This document shows, piece by piece, positions 1 through 7,806 of a stretch of DNA of 64,000 bases. Below the pieces are notes generated by a model. The model did not search any database, was not told the DNA's origin, and saw nothing but the letters and a program-made list of their open reading frames with translations. The stretch spans positions 614,310 through 678,309 of the forward strand of contig NZ_SLZK01000002.1 in NCBI RefSeq assembly GCF_004341105.1. The letters run 5' to 3'. Position numbers and translations under genes: made by a program. The DNA is from Rhizobium sp. BK418 (GTDB lineage: Bacteria; Pseudomonadota; Alphaproteobacteria; Rhizobiales; Rhizobiaceae). The first letter of the stretch is position 1; each line of letters begins with the position of its first letter.

Positions 1-24
1 ATCGCCCGCTTCCGCAAGGGCTGA
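1..24 (+). CDS. C-terminal tail of an upstream gene (partial)
   Basis: The first 24 bases read Ile-Ala-Arg-Phe-Arg-Lys-Gly-stop in frame 1. This is compatible with the very end of a plus-strand gene that begins before the window. Seven residues are too few to name it, and the reading could be chance. A repeat cluster follows directly, as is common downstream of rhizobial genes. Confidence 0.3.
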   Translation: MARFRKG

Positions 25-35
25 GGTTTCGGGAT

Positions 36-188
36 TTCGGACGCAACGCGGCTACGCACTTTTGCTGGAATTGCTTTTCTGCACGCAATTCCGGAGGCAA
101 AACCGCTGCACACTTTTGCTGGAATTGCTTTTCTGCACGCAATTCCGGACGCAAAACCGCTACGCACTTTTGCTGGAATTGCTTTAAT
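36..188. repeat. Tandem 54-bp palindromic intergenic repeat (RIME-like)
   Basis: The core GCTGGAATTGC occurs at 64, 118 and 172, an exact 54-bp period. Each copy is joined to a CGCAATTCCGGA / GCAAAACCGCT half. GGAATTGC and GCAATTCC are inverted copies, so each unit can fold as a hairpin. The last copy runs into the stop codon of the binding-protein gene at 184. A further copy lies at 55,311-55,358. The structure matches the palindromic intergenic mosaic elements described in rhizobia, but the family assignment is by eye. Confidence 0.75.
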
Positions 189-1059
189 AGAGCCCGTAAG
201 GGAAATAACGCAGATAGATTTCCTGCAGGCGGCCATTGCGCGAGAGTGTTGCCAGCGCGTGGTCGATCGCCGCCGTCAGCACGCTGTCGTTCTGGCGCAG
301 CATGATCGTCATTCCCTCGCCGAGGAAATGTTCTGACGTGTAGGGACCGTCGAACAAGGCACAGCATTTGTCCGATGCGGGCGAAGCGACCCAGAACGAA
401 AGCTGCAGCGCATCGGCAAAAGCGGCATCGACCTTGCGTTCCTTCAAGGCCGCCAGCAGCGCTTCCCTGTTGTCGAAGGGCTGTACCTTGATAGCGGGGA
501 AGAAGGCGGAAAGCATCGCCTCATGCACCGTATCCTTGACGACGCCGACGGAATGGCCGGCGAGCCCGGCAGCCGTCGTCCCTTTCACAGAGGCGGCGGT
601 GTTGCGCACGAAGCGGGCCGGCAGCATCAGATAGGGACGGGAGAAGAGGAATTCGCGGCGCAGCTCCGGCGTGACGGCAATACCGGCAATGACGGCATCG
701 CCCTGTGAGCCGGCGAGCGCCTTTTGCAGGTCGGCAAAGGGCAGCGCCTGGATCTGGCACTTGTCGGCAATCTCCAGCTCGGCACAGATCTCGCGGGCGA
801 GATCGACGTTGAAGCCCGCAAGCTTTCCTGTCTGATCGGTGAAATTGAAGGGCGGGAAATCCACCGAGGTCAGGAAGCGCAGGCGCACGAGCGAGGACAG
901 ATCAGGCTTTGCCAGGCGCTCGCGGGAATCGAAAAGCAGCGGCACGGACGAACCCGCCTGCTGTGCAAAAACAGGAAACGCCGAAAACAATACGATCGAA
1001 ACCAGGCAAAGGATGAAAACCCGTCCGGAAGCCAGAAACGCCGGTTTAGATTGCACCAT
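184..1059 (-). CDS. Periplasmic amino-acid-type substrate-binding protein (SBP_bac_3)
   Basis: The product has 291 residues. It begins with an N-terminal signal peptide (about residues 1-33, hydrophobic core followed by an Ala-Gln-Gln cleavage region). A family-3 solute-binding domain follows: the lobe-I start VDFPPFNFTDQTGKLAGFN near residue 67, then a D-L-A-R-E-I helix and the VIAGIAVTPELRREF segment typical of polar amino-acid binders. It should bind a small solute, probably an amino acid, in the periplasm. No permease or ATPase gene is adjacent, so it is an orphan that would have to share a transporter or act as a sensor. The stop codon abuts the repeat cluster. The ligand cannot be read from the sequence. 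Confidence 0.85.
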   Translation of the reverse strand: MVQSKPAFLASGRVFILCLVSIVLFSAFPVFAQQAGSSVPLLFDSRERLAKPDLSSLVRLRFLTSVDFPPFNFTDQTGKLAGFNVDLAREICAELEIADKCQIQALPFADLQKALAGSQGDAVIAGIAVTPELRREFLFSRPYLMLPARFVRNTAASVKGTTAAGLAGHSVGVVKDTVHEAMLSAFFPAIKVQPFDNREALLAALKERKVDAAFADALQLSFWVASPASDKCCALFDGPYTSEHFLGEGMTIMLRQNDSVLTAAIDHALATLSRNGRLQEIYLRYFPYGLY

Positions 1060-1503
1060 TATGCCCTGCCTAGAGATCGCGCGCGAGCTTGCCGCTCAGT
1101 CGAGATGTAACAGAATCAACGCCATCGGGGAATATGGCCAAGCCGCGTCGCAAGCCCCGAGAGACGCGAAAGGAAAGCCGCGACCTTCAAAGCGGACTCT
1201 TCAAGCGCAAGACCCTATGCAAATTACCCGGACATTCAGCACAGATTGTATTTTCGCAGTCTTTACGGGGATAGCAGCGGGACCCCCGAAAACTAATAGG
1301 AATCGCACGCACCGTTAGCGCGGAATTAAGCAATATCCCATCTTACTTGTGGCGACGACATCGGCCCCTCCTGCCGACCGCATGATGCGCATGTCGAACC
1401 TCTTAAGGTATCCCCGCCAGCGCAATACCGAAGAATCGTTCCGCAACAATTGATTTCCAAGCACCGGGTACGCATCACGCCCGGCCAATCGGGTGACTTT
1501 TCC
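1060..1503. other. Intergenic region between divergent genes
   Basis: This 444-base stretch separates the divergently transcribed binding-protein gene and the chemotaxis receptor gene. Small open frames here have no ribosome site or recognisable protein. It presumably holds both promoters, but I could not fix their positions. Confidence 0.5.
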
Positions 1504-3504
1504 ATGCTGAAACATCTGAAAATCCGTACAAAGATCATATCGGTCGTCGCGCTTCTAGGAGTGATCGCGATGGGCGGACTGGTTTACATCATCTCCGAAT
1601 TCCGCGGTGCAGATGCAACCTACAGCGCCTTCATCGATCATGAAGCCGTCGCTGCGATGCAGGGTTCGCGCGCCAGCGCCTCGGTTGTCTCCTCGGTGCT
1701 GCAGGCGAGCATGCTCGCCAATATCAAAGCGGATACCCCGGCCTTCGCAACGGCGATTTCGACGCCGAGCAAGCTGCCGCAGGCTCGCGACCGGCTGAAG
1801 CAGGCGCTCGACCTGGTACCGAGCCGCAAAGCTGCAATCGACGAAATCCTGGCAGGTATCGATGAGCTCGAAAGCCTTTCCAACAAGGCTGTCGAACAGG
1901 CGAAAGCCAAGGACAGCGCTGCCGTCCAGCAAACCATCACGCAGATGAACGCCAAGCTGAACGTTCTGACGCCGAAGATGACGGCCAATAACGATGCGAT
2001 GATGAGCATGGTCAACGATGGCGGCGACGCGCTTTCGGCGACTGTCAACGGCCGTATCGGCCTTTGCTTCGCCCTGATCGGCCTCGCCGTCGTCGGCGCC
2101 ATCGGCCTCAGTGTCGTCATCTCCCAGATCGGCATCACCACCCCCATGGCCAAGCTGCGCGATCGTATGACCGGCCTGGCGGAGGGCGATACGGACAGCG
2201 AAATCGCCGGGCTCGACCGCCGCGACGAAGTTGGCAAGATGGCAGAAGCCGTCGCGGTCTTCCGCGACAATGCGATCGAACGCCGCCAGCTCGAAGCCCG
2301 TGCCGAAGCCGACCGCAGCCTCAGCGACAACGAGCGCCGCGAACGCGAAGCACAGAAGGCTGCGGAAGCCGCCGATCTCGAACGTGCCGTCACTGCCCTC
2401 GGCGAAGGGCTGCGCCGGCTTGCCTCCGGCGACCTCGTCGCACGCATCGAATCGCCCTTCGTCGCGCATCTCGATGCGCTGCGCCAGGACTTCAACAACT
2501 CTGTCGAGAAGCTCAACGAGACCATGAACATGGTCGGCTCCAACGCCCGTGCGATCAGCGCCGGCGCCAACGAGATCCGTTCATCTGCCGACGAGCTTTC
2601 GAAACGCACCGAGCAGCAGGCCGCTTCGGTCGAAGAAACGGCTGCAGCTCTCGAAGAAATCACCACGACGGTGAAGGACGCAGCAAAGCGTGCCGAAGAG
2701 GCAAGCCAGCTCGTCGCTCGTACCCGTCTCGGTGCGGAACGGTCCGGCGAGATCGTCCGCAAGGCGGTTTCGGCCATGCAGCAGATCGAGCAGTCCTCGG
2801 TCGAAATCGGCAATATCATCGGCGTCATCGACGATATCGCCTTCCAGACCAATCTCTTGGCTCTGAACGCCGGTGTCGAGGCTGCGCGCGCCGGTGAAGC
2901 CGGCAAGGGCTTTGCCGTCGTCGCACAGGAAGTGCGCGAGCTTGCCCAGCGCTCGGCAAACGCCGCCAAGGAGATCAAGGCGCTGATCACCACTTCGGGC
3001 ACGCATGTGCAGACCGGCGTCTCGCTGGTCGGCGAAACCGGCAAGGCGCTTGATGCGATCGTCCACGAGGTGCAGGAAATCAACCAGCACGTCCATGCGA
3101 TCGCCGAAGCGTCCCGCGAACAGTCGACCGGCCTGCAGGAAATCAATACCGCCGTCAACACCATGGATCAGGGCACGCAGCAGAACGCTGCCATGGTCGA
3201 GGAATCCACCGCTGCAAGCCATAGCCTTGCCACGGAAGCGACGGCCCTCAACAACCTGCTCGGCCAGTTCCGCCTCACGGGCACCGGCGGCTTCGTCGCG
3301 GCCGCCCCGATCTCGACGGCATCGGCTGCACCGCGCACGGCCGCACGACCGGCAGCGAGAGCTCCGGTGCGTGTTGCCGAGAGCACCGCGCGCCCGGCCG
3401 CTTCCCCTGCCCGCGCGCTTGGCCAGAAGATCGCCAGCGCCTTCGGCATGAACGGCAGCGCTGCCCCGGCCGCCAGCCAGGAGGCTGACTGGACGGAGTT
3501 CTGA
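1504..3504 (+). CDS. Methyl-accepting chemotaxis protein
   Basis: The receptor is an inner-membrane chemoreceptor of 666 residues. A first membrane helix lies at about residues 10-30. A periplasmic four-helix-type sensor region follows, then a second membrane helix near 185-210 and a HAMP domain (PMAKLRDRMTGLAEGD). A long coiled coil carries the conserved signalling tip DDIAFQTNLLALNAGVEAAR at about residues 441-460. The C terminus ends in DWTEF, an x-W-x-x-F pentapeptide of the kind that tethers CheR/CheB in other receptors. The frame is open from a TTG at 1450, but the ATG at 1504 directly precedes the first membrane segment and is the better start. No che genes are adjacent, so the ligand is unknown. 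Confidence 0.92.
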   Translation: MLKHLKIRTKIISVVALLGVIAMGGLVYIISEFRGADATYSAFIDHEAVAAMQGSRASASVVSSVLQASMLANIKADTPAFATAISTPSKLPQARDRLKQALDLVPSRKAAIDEILAGIDELESLSNKAVEQAKAKDSAAVQQTITQMNAKLNVLTPKMTANNDAMMSMVNDGGDALSATVNGRIGLCFALIGLAVVGAIGLSVVISQIGITTPMAKLRDRMTGLAEGDTDSEIAGLDRRDEVGKMAEAVAVFRDNAIERRQLEARAEADRSLSDNERREREAQKAAEAADLERAVTALGEGLRRLASGDLVARIESPFVAHLDALRQDFNNSVEKLNETMNMVGSNARAISAGANEIRSSADELSKRTEQQAASVEETAAALEEITTTVKDAAKRAEEASQLVARTRLGAERSGEIVRKAVSAMQQIEQSSVEIGNIIGVIDDIAFQTNLLALNAGVEAARAGEAGKGFAVVAQEVRELAQRSANAAKEIKALITTSGTHVQTGVSLVGETGKALDAIVHEVQEINQHVHAIAEASREQSTGLQEINTAVNTMDQGTQQNAAMVEESTAASHSLATEATALNNLLGQFRLTGTGGFVAAAPISTASAAPRTAARPAARAPVRVAESTARPAASPARALGQKIASAFGMNGSAAPAASQEADWTEF

Positions 3505-3528
3505 GCCGGAGACACGATTGAATGACAG

Positions 3529-3556
3529 ATGGGCGGCTTCGGCCACCCATTTCTGT
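3529..3556 (+). terminator. Intrinsic terminator after the chemoreceptor gene
   Basis: ATGGGCGGC and GCCACCCAT pair with one mismatch around a TTCG tetraloop and are followed by a T-rich run. The position is right after the stop codon of the receptor gene and before the convergent VOC gene. Confidence 0.6.
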
Positions 3557-3566
3557 TTCGTTATTC

Positions 3567-3950
3567 TTAAGCCGGCGGACGCCAGCCGACCTCGACGAGA
3601 ATATTGCCGGGGGCGGTGCAATAGAACAACCAGCCGCCACGAATGGCAGCCGGCGGTCCCGAGACGACCGCATTGTCTGCCGCCAGCCGGCCATGAAGCC
3701 GGTCGACATCGGATCTTTCGGCGAGGATGAAGCCGAGATGATAGGTCTGCCGCTGTAACTCGACCTGATCGACACCGCCGAACTTCGGCAGCGGGCGGCT
3801 CAAGACGATCTCGGTGCCGTGATCGTCGTGAAGGATCGCCCGACCGATCCGCTCGTTCATCTCCTGTTGTGACAGGGAGAAATAACGCAGGAAGAAATCG
3901 GCCGTGGCGGCGATATCAGGCACGTAAAAATCAAGATGGTTCAAACGCAT
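3567..3950 (-). CDS. VOC-superfamily (glyoxalase/bleomycin-resistance fold) protein
   Basis: The protein has 127 residues and one vicinal-oxygen-chelate module pair. It opens with MRLNHLDFYVPD (candidate metal-ligand His5), has a central YHLGFIL strand and closes with NILVEVGW, whose Glu is a candidate ligand. Proteins of this fold include lyases, dioxygenases and resistance proteins, so the reaction is not predictable here. The start is supported by GGAGACA six bases before the ATG. It is convergent with the chemoreceptor gene. Confidence 0.8.
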   Translation of the reverse strand: MRLNHLDFYVPDIAATADFFLRYFSLSQQEMNERIGRAILHDDHGTEIVLSRPLPKFGGVDQVELQRQTYHLGFILAERSDVDRLHGRLAADNAVVSGPPAAIRGGWLFYCTAPGNILVEVGWRPPA

Positions 3951-3970
3951 GATTGTCTCCTTTGAGAGTA

Positions 3971-4122
3971 AAATCCCGGAGGAGTGCGTCTTCTAACGCT
4001 CCGCATGCCGCCGGGACGCCGCACTCGCATGCGGGCCACGTCGCGGGTTCTCGTGTGAAACACGGAGCAGAGCTTCCGATAATGGAAGGGACCGGGCTTA
4101 CCTCATCCGGTCCTGCCTTTTT
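3971..4122 (+). ncRNA. Candidate structured small RNA with terminator
   Basis: No convincing protein is encoded here, but several inverted repeats lie close together: GAGTGCG/CGCACTC (3982-3988 with 4020-4026), CCGCATGC/GCATGCGG (4001-4008 with 4027-4034) and CTCCG/CGGAG. A final GGACCGG/CCGGTCC hairpin (4089-4113) is followed by TGCCTTTTTC, like an intrinsic terminator. That terminator has no protein gene upstream of it on this strand. This pattern suggests a short structured transcript. I do not recognise the family, and no promoter was pinned down. Confidence 0.3.
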
Positions 4123-4310
4123 CGACAGTGCCGCTCTAGCAGATCGCGCCACGAGCGGCAACCAGATCAATCGAGTGGCATCCTGACGCCGGCAGCTTTT
4201 ACAGAAGGTTCGTGGCGAGATCAGATCGAAGTGATCGCCTCCGTTTCCATCGTGAGCTTTCCGCGATTTGGGGTACAATGACACCTGCAGCGGAAGGAAA
4301 GGCTCCGGAC

Positions 4311-4592
4311 ATGAAACTTATTGCACTTGGCCTCATCGGTGCGCTTGGGCTCGCCGGCTGCACGGCTGTCGAATATACCGGCCCGGGCATCGAGCCCATC
4401 CCCGGCAGCATCACCTATAATGGCCAGCCGCGCACAAAACTCACGAAATCGCCTGTTGGATCGACTTTCCCGCACAATTTCATCGATCAGTACGGCCGCC
4501 AGGTCGAGGAGACCTACATCATCCGCCCGGATCGCACCCTGGCGATCGCTCACCGCCGGTATCGGCCGATCAATATTTTCGGAAGAGATTGA
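4311..4592 (+). CDS. Small lipoprotein of unknown function
   Basis: The product has 93 residues. A signal sequence MKLIALGLIGALGLAGC ends in a clear lipobox L-A-G-C, so it should be lipid-anchored on the membrane. The mature part has a TYNGQPRTKL stretch and the segment VEETYIIRPDRTLAIAHRRY, with no named domain that I recognise. The frame is open further upstream from a GTG, but the ATG at 4311 follows AAGGAAAGG and starts the signal peptide. The stop codon is only 10 bases from the 3' end of the convergent tRNA-Gly gene. Confidence 0.8.
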   Translation: MKLIALGLIGALGLAGCTAVEYTGPGIEPIPGSITYNGQPRTKLTKSPVGSTFPHNFIDQYGRQVEETYIIRPDRTLAIAHRRYRPINIFGRD

Positions 4593-4602
4593 CGAGGGCA
4601 GC

Positions 4603-4676
4603 TGGAGCGGGTGAAGGGAATCGAACCCTCGTATTCAGCTTGGGAAGCTGCTGCTCTACCATTGAGCTACACCCGC
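4603..4676 (-). tRNA. tRNA-Gly (anticodon CCC)
   Basis: The reverse complement folds as a 74-nt tRNA including an encoded CCA. It has acceptor GCGGGTG/CACCCGC, D arm GCTC/GAGC, anticodon loop TTCCCAA (CCC at positions 34-36) and T arm GAGGG/CCTTC with TTCGATC in the loop. The GGGTTCGA T-arm motif and closing discriminator T fit tRNA-Gly(CCC). It sits between the lipoprotein gene and dcd. Confidence 0.95.
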
Positions 4677-4735
4677 CGACCGATTGAGACTTCCAACAGA
4701 TGGCCGCCGCTGTCAAGTCGCAGCATCACCGCAGA

Positions 4736-5830
4736 TCAGATGCGGAAATGCTTCGAGAGCTTGAGGCCCTGGGCCTGATAGTTGGAGCCGAGGCCTGAGC
4801 CATAGAGGCTCGAGGGCTGCTCCTGCATGTGTTCGTAGATCAGGCGGCCGACGATCTGGCCATCTTCCAGGATAAACGGCACTTCGTGGCTGCGCACTTC
4901 CAGCACCGCGCGGCTGCCGCGCCCGCCGGCCGGCGCATGGCCGAAGCCCGGATCGAAGAAGCCGGCATAATGGACGCGGAATTCGCCGACGAGCGGATCG
5001 AAGGGTGTCATTTCTGCCGCGTAGTCAGGGGGAACGTGCACGGCCTCGCGCGAGACAAGGATATAGAACTCATCCGGATCGAGGATCAGCTCGTTGCGGC
5101 CACGGCTATAGAGCGGCTCCCAGAAATCGAAAATATCGTGCTGCGCCTTCTTGTCGACATCGACGACAGCCGTGTGGTGCTTGCCGCGATAGCCGATCAG
5201 GCCGTCCTTGTCGCCCGTCAGGTCGATCGACAGCGCGATGCCGCCGCCGGAGATGTTCGGCTGCTTGGCGGCGACCAGTGTTTCCGTCTCATGCAGCTTC
5301 AGAAGATCAGGCTCGCTCAGCACCGGATGGCCGACACGGAAACGGATCTGCGACAGGCGCGAGCCGCGACGCACGACGATGGGGAAGGTCCGCGGGCTGA
5401 TTTCGAGGTAGAGCGGGCCGGAATAGCCTGACGGAATCTTGTCGAATTCCTGCGCATAGTCGGTGATGACGCGGGTGAAGATATCGAGACGGCCGGTCGA
5501 GCTCTTCGGATTGGCCGAGGCCGACATGTCGGCCGGCAGATCGAGGTGCTCGATCAGCGGCACGATATAGACGCAGCCGGTTTCCAGTACTGCGCCTTCG
5601 GAGAGGTCGATGACGTGCAGGCTCAGCCGATCCAACTTGTCGGAGACAAGATGGGATGGGCCGGGCATGAAGCTGGCGCGCACACGAAAAGCCTTGGCAC
5701 CCAACCGCAGATCCAGACTTGCGGGCTGAATCTGATCACGATCAAGCTCGCGCTCGCTTTTGAGACGCCCCGTTTCAAACAGCGCGGCAATTGCGCGGTC
5801 GGCCAGAATTCCAGTTTCGCGAGCCATCAT
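4736..5830 (-). CDS. dcd: Long-form 2'-deoxycytidine 5'-triphosphate deaminase
   Basis: The enzyme deaminates dCTP to dUTP in pyrimidine deoxynucleotide synthesis. The product has 364 residues, nearly twice the roughly 190 of the E. coli enzyme. It has two related halves: the first carries QPASLDLRLG (near residue 40), the second carries VHYAGFFDPGFGHAPAGGRGSRA, which matches the conserved Dcd/Dut-fold active-site motif. Two-domain Dcd proteins of this size are usual in alphaproteobacteria. Two adjacent ATGs (5830 and 5827) are both plausible after GATGGGG. The minus-strand frame stays open far upstream, antisense to metZ, but that part is not coding. It is divergent from the SAM-II/metZ unit. 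Confidence 0.9.
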   Translation of the reverse strand: MMARETGILADRAIAALFETGRLKSERELDRDQIQPASLDLRLGAKAFRVRASFMPGPSHLVSDKLDRLSLHVIDLSEGAVLETGCVYIVPLIEHLDLPADMSASANPKSSTGRLDIFTRVITDYAQEFDKIPSGYSGPLYLEISPRTFPIVVRRGSRLSQIRFRVGHPVLSEPDLLKLHETETLVAAKQPNISGGGIALSIDLTGDKDGLIGYRGKHHTAVVDVDKKAQHDIFDFWEPLYSRGRNELILDPDEFYILVSREAVHVPPDYAAEMTPFDPLVGEFRVHYAGFFDPGFGHAPAGGRGSRAVLEVRSHEVPFILEDGQIVGRLIYEHMQEQPSSLYGSGLGSNYQAQGLKLSKHFRI

Positions 5831-5911
5831 GCCCCATCCATAATCTGCCGCCGACAAAACCAAAGTCGGGGAATTGACGCAAGCACAGAACGGCAGTATT
5901 GCAAATTTATC

Positions 5912-5972
5912 CCGTGGTGATTTGGCCGGTCGGCTTGCAGCCACGTTAAACAAGTGGCTAAAAGGACCGGGT
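5912..5972 (+). promoter_or_regulatory. SAM-II (metA-type) riboswitch
   Basis: The leader contains the SAM-II hallmarks in order: CCGTGGTGATTTGGCCGGTC, then GCTTGCAGCCACGTTAAACA, then GGCTAAAAGGACCGG. These can form the H-type pseudoknot that binds S-adenosylmethionine. The class is characteristic of alphaproteobacterial methionine genes. It lies just upstream of metZ, so high SAM should lower metZ expression. Confidence 0.9.
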
Positions 5973-5975
5973 ATG

Positions 5976-6006
5976 AAACCGGTCTGCTTTTGCGGCCGGT
6001 TTTTTT
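5976..6006 (+). terminator. Leader terminator downstream of the SAM-II riboswitch
   Basis: AAACCGG (5976-5982) pairs with CCGGTTT (5996-6002) and is followed by more Ts, 22 bases before the metZ start. The CCGG of the 5' arm could also pair with the GGACCGGG that closes the riboswitch, offering a switch between termination and read-through. The mechanism is inferred. Confidence 0.7.
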
Positions 6007-6028
6007 GTTGTTTGAAAGTGGTGATGGC

Positions 6029-7213
6029 ATGAGCAAGACCTGGCGCCCTGCAACCCAACTCGTCCACGGCGGTACGCTGCGCTCGCAATATGGCGAGACT
6101 TCGGAGGCAATCTATCTCACGCAGGGTTTCGTCTACGATACGTCCGAAGCGGCAGAAGCGCGCTTCAAAGGCGAGACGGATGGCTTCATCTACGCGCGCT
6201 ACGGCAGCCCCACCAATGATATGTTCGAAAAGCGCATGTGCATGCTGGAAGGTGCGGAAGACGCCCGCGCCACGGCCTCCGGCATGGCCGCCGTTACCGC
6301 CGCCATCCTCTGCCAGCTGAAGGCCGGCGATCATATCGTTGCCGCGCGCGCCCTCTTCGGCTCCTGCCGCTGGGTGGTCGAGACGCTGGCGCCGAAATAT
6401 GGTATCGACTGCACGCTGATCGACGGGCGCTATCTCGAGAACTGGGAAAAGGCTGTTACACCGAAGACCAAGGTGTTCTTCCTGGAAAGCCCGACCAACC
6501 CGACGCTGGAAGTGGTCGATATTGCCGGTGTCGCCAAGCTCGCCAACCAGATCGGCGCCAAGGTGGTCGTCGACAACGTCTTCGCAACGCCGCTCTTCCA
6601 GAAGCCGCTGGAACTCGGCGCCCATATTGTCGTCTATTCCGCCACCAAGCATATCGACGGCCAGGGCCGCTGCCTCGGCGGCGTCGTGCTCTCCGACAAG
6701 GAATGGATCGACGAGAACCTGCACGACTATTTCCGTCATACCGGCCCGGCCATGTCGCCCTTCAACGCCTGGACGCTGCTGAAGGGCATCGAAACGCTGC
6801 CGCTGCGCGTCAAGCAGCAGACGCAGAATGCCGCAAAGATCGCCGACTTCCTCGCCGATCAGGGCAAGGTCGCCAAGGTCATCTATCCCGGCCGCAAGGA
6901 CCATCCGCAGGCCGATATCATCGCCAAGCAGATGTCGGGCGGCTCGACGCTCGTCTGCTTCGAACTGAAGGGCGGCAAGGACGCGGCGTTTGCGCTGCAG
7001 AACGCGCTCGAGATCGTCAAGATCTCCAACAATCTCGGCGACTCCAAGAGCCTCATCACGCATCCGGCCACAACCACGCACAAGAACCTGACGGACGAGG
7101 CGCGCGCCGAACTCGGTATTTCGCCGGGCACGGTACGCCTTTCGGCCGGCATCGAAGATACGGATGATCTGATTGAAGATTTTGCCCGCGCTCTGGCCAA
7201 AGTTTCGGCCTGA
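6029..7213 (+). CDS. metZ: O-succinylhomoserine sulfhydrylase
   Basis: This PLP enzyme makes homocysteine from O-succinylhomoserine and sulfide in methionine synthesis. The product has 394 residues of the Cys/Met metabolism transferase family. The N-terminal QYGETSEAIYLTQGFVYD contact region and YARYGSPTNDMFEKR are present, and the PLP lysine is Lys207 in SATKHIDGQGRC. The C terminus has the SLGGVESLITHPA-equivalent segment (LGDSKSLITHPATTTH). The ATG at 6029 follows the riboswitch terminator; the frame is open further upstream through the riboswitch but that part is untranslated leader. Control by SAM follows from the SAM-II element. Confidence 0.93.
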   Translation: MSKTWRPATQLVHGGTLRSQYGETSEAIYLTQGFVYDTSEAAEARFKGETDGFIYARYGSPTNDMFEKRMCMLEGAEDARATASGMAAVTAAILCQLKAGDHIVAARALFGSCRWVVETLAPKYGIDCTLIDGRYLENWEKAVTPKTKVFFLESPTNPTLEVVDIAGVAKLANQIGAKVVVDNVFATPLFQKPLELGAHIVVYSATKHIDGQGRCLGGVVLSDKEWIDENLHDYFRHTGPAMSPFNAWTLLKGIETLPLRVKQQTQNAAKIADFLADQGKVAKVIYPGRKDHPQADIIAKQMSGGSTLVCFELKGGKDAAFALQNALEIVKISNNLGDSKSLITHPATTTHKNLTDEARAELGISPGTVRLSAGIEDTDDLIEDFARALAKVSA

Positions 7214-7403
7214 TCCTCAAGGCACGGCTGCAGAACAAACGCTGCAGCCGCGACATTTGCCTTGAAATTAACACTGAGAGTTAGGCTTAATGAACGAAAG
7301 CCCGCCCAATCGGGGATGGCAAGGCCGAGATTACTGTACCGTTTCTTGACGCACGAGGCCCGTTATAAGATACGAGTAATGTATCCTGACTAAGGTGTAA
7401 GGC

Positions 7404-7796
7404 ATGTATCGCGCTCTCACACGAGATATCGAAGTCGTTGTCGAACCCTTTTATCTGGAGGAGCAATCCGATCCGGACGACGATCGTTACGTCTGGGGCT
7501 ACCGCGTCGTGATCAGCAACAATTCCGAAATCGCCGTGCGCCTCGTCAACCGCTACTGGAATATCACCGATCAGAACGGGCAGATCGACGAGGTGAGCGG
7601 CCCCGGCGTCGTCGGCGAACAGCCGCGGCTGCAGCCGGGCGATACCTATGAATATTCATCGGGCTGTCCGCTGGATACGCCATCCGGCCTCATGTTCGGC
7701 CACTATCAGATGGAGACGGACGAAGGCGAGATGTTCGATGTCGACATACCCGCCTTCTCCTTGGATTCACCCGGCCTGCTCAGAGTGCTGAACTAA
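7404..7796 (+). CDS. apaG: ApaG-domain protein
   Basis: The protein has 130 residues and is a single ApaG (DUF525) beta-sandwich. The family signature [21 protein letters not shown] is present near residues 65-85, together with WNITDQNG and a C-terminal [11 protein letters not shown] strand. In E. coli ApaG lies in the apaGH locus and affects Ap4A-related phenotypes; its biochemical role is not settled. It follows metZ after a 190-base gap containing a GGCTGCAG/CTGCAGCC hairpin (7226-7250), so it may have its own promoter. It converges on hslO with a gap of only 10 bases. Confidence 0.9.
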   Translation: MYRALTRDIEVVVEPFYLEEQSDPDDDRYVWGYRVVISNNSEIAVRLVNRYWNITDQNGQIDEVSGPGVVGEQPRLQPGDTYEYSSGCPLDTPSGLMFGHYQMETDEGEMFDVDIPAFSLDSPGLLRVLN

Positions 7797-7806
7797 TCCT
7801 GTCCAC

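Noticed and set aside
5831..7081. Long minus-strand open frame continuing upstream of dcd
   Set aside because: It is antisense to metZ and crosses the SAM-II riboswitch. It lacks any recognisable domain, and the dcd start is well supported at 5830.
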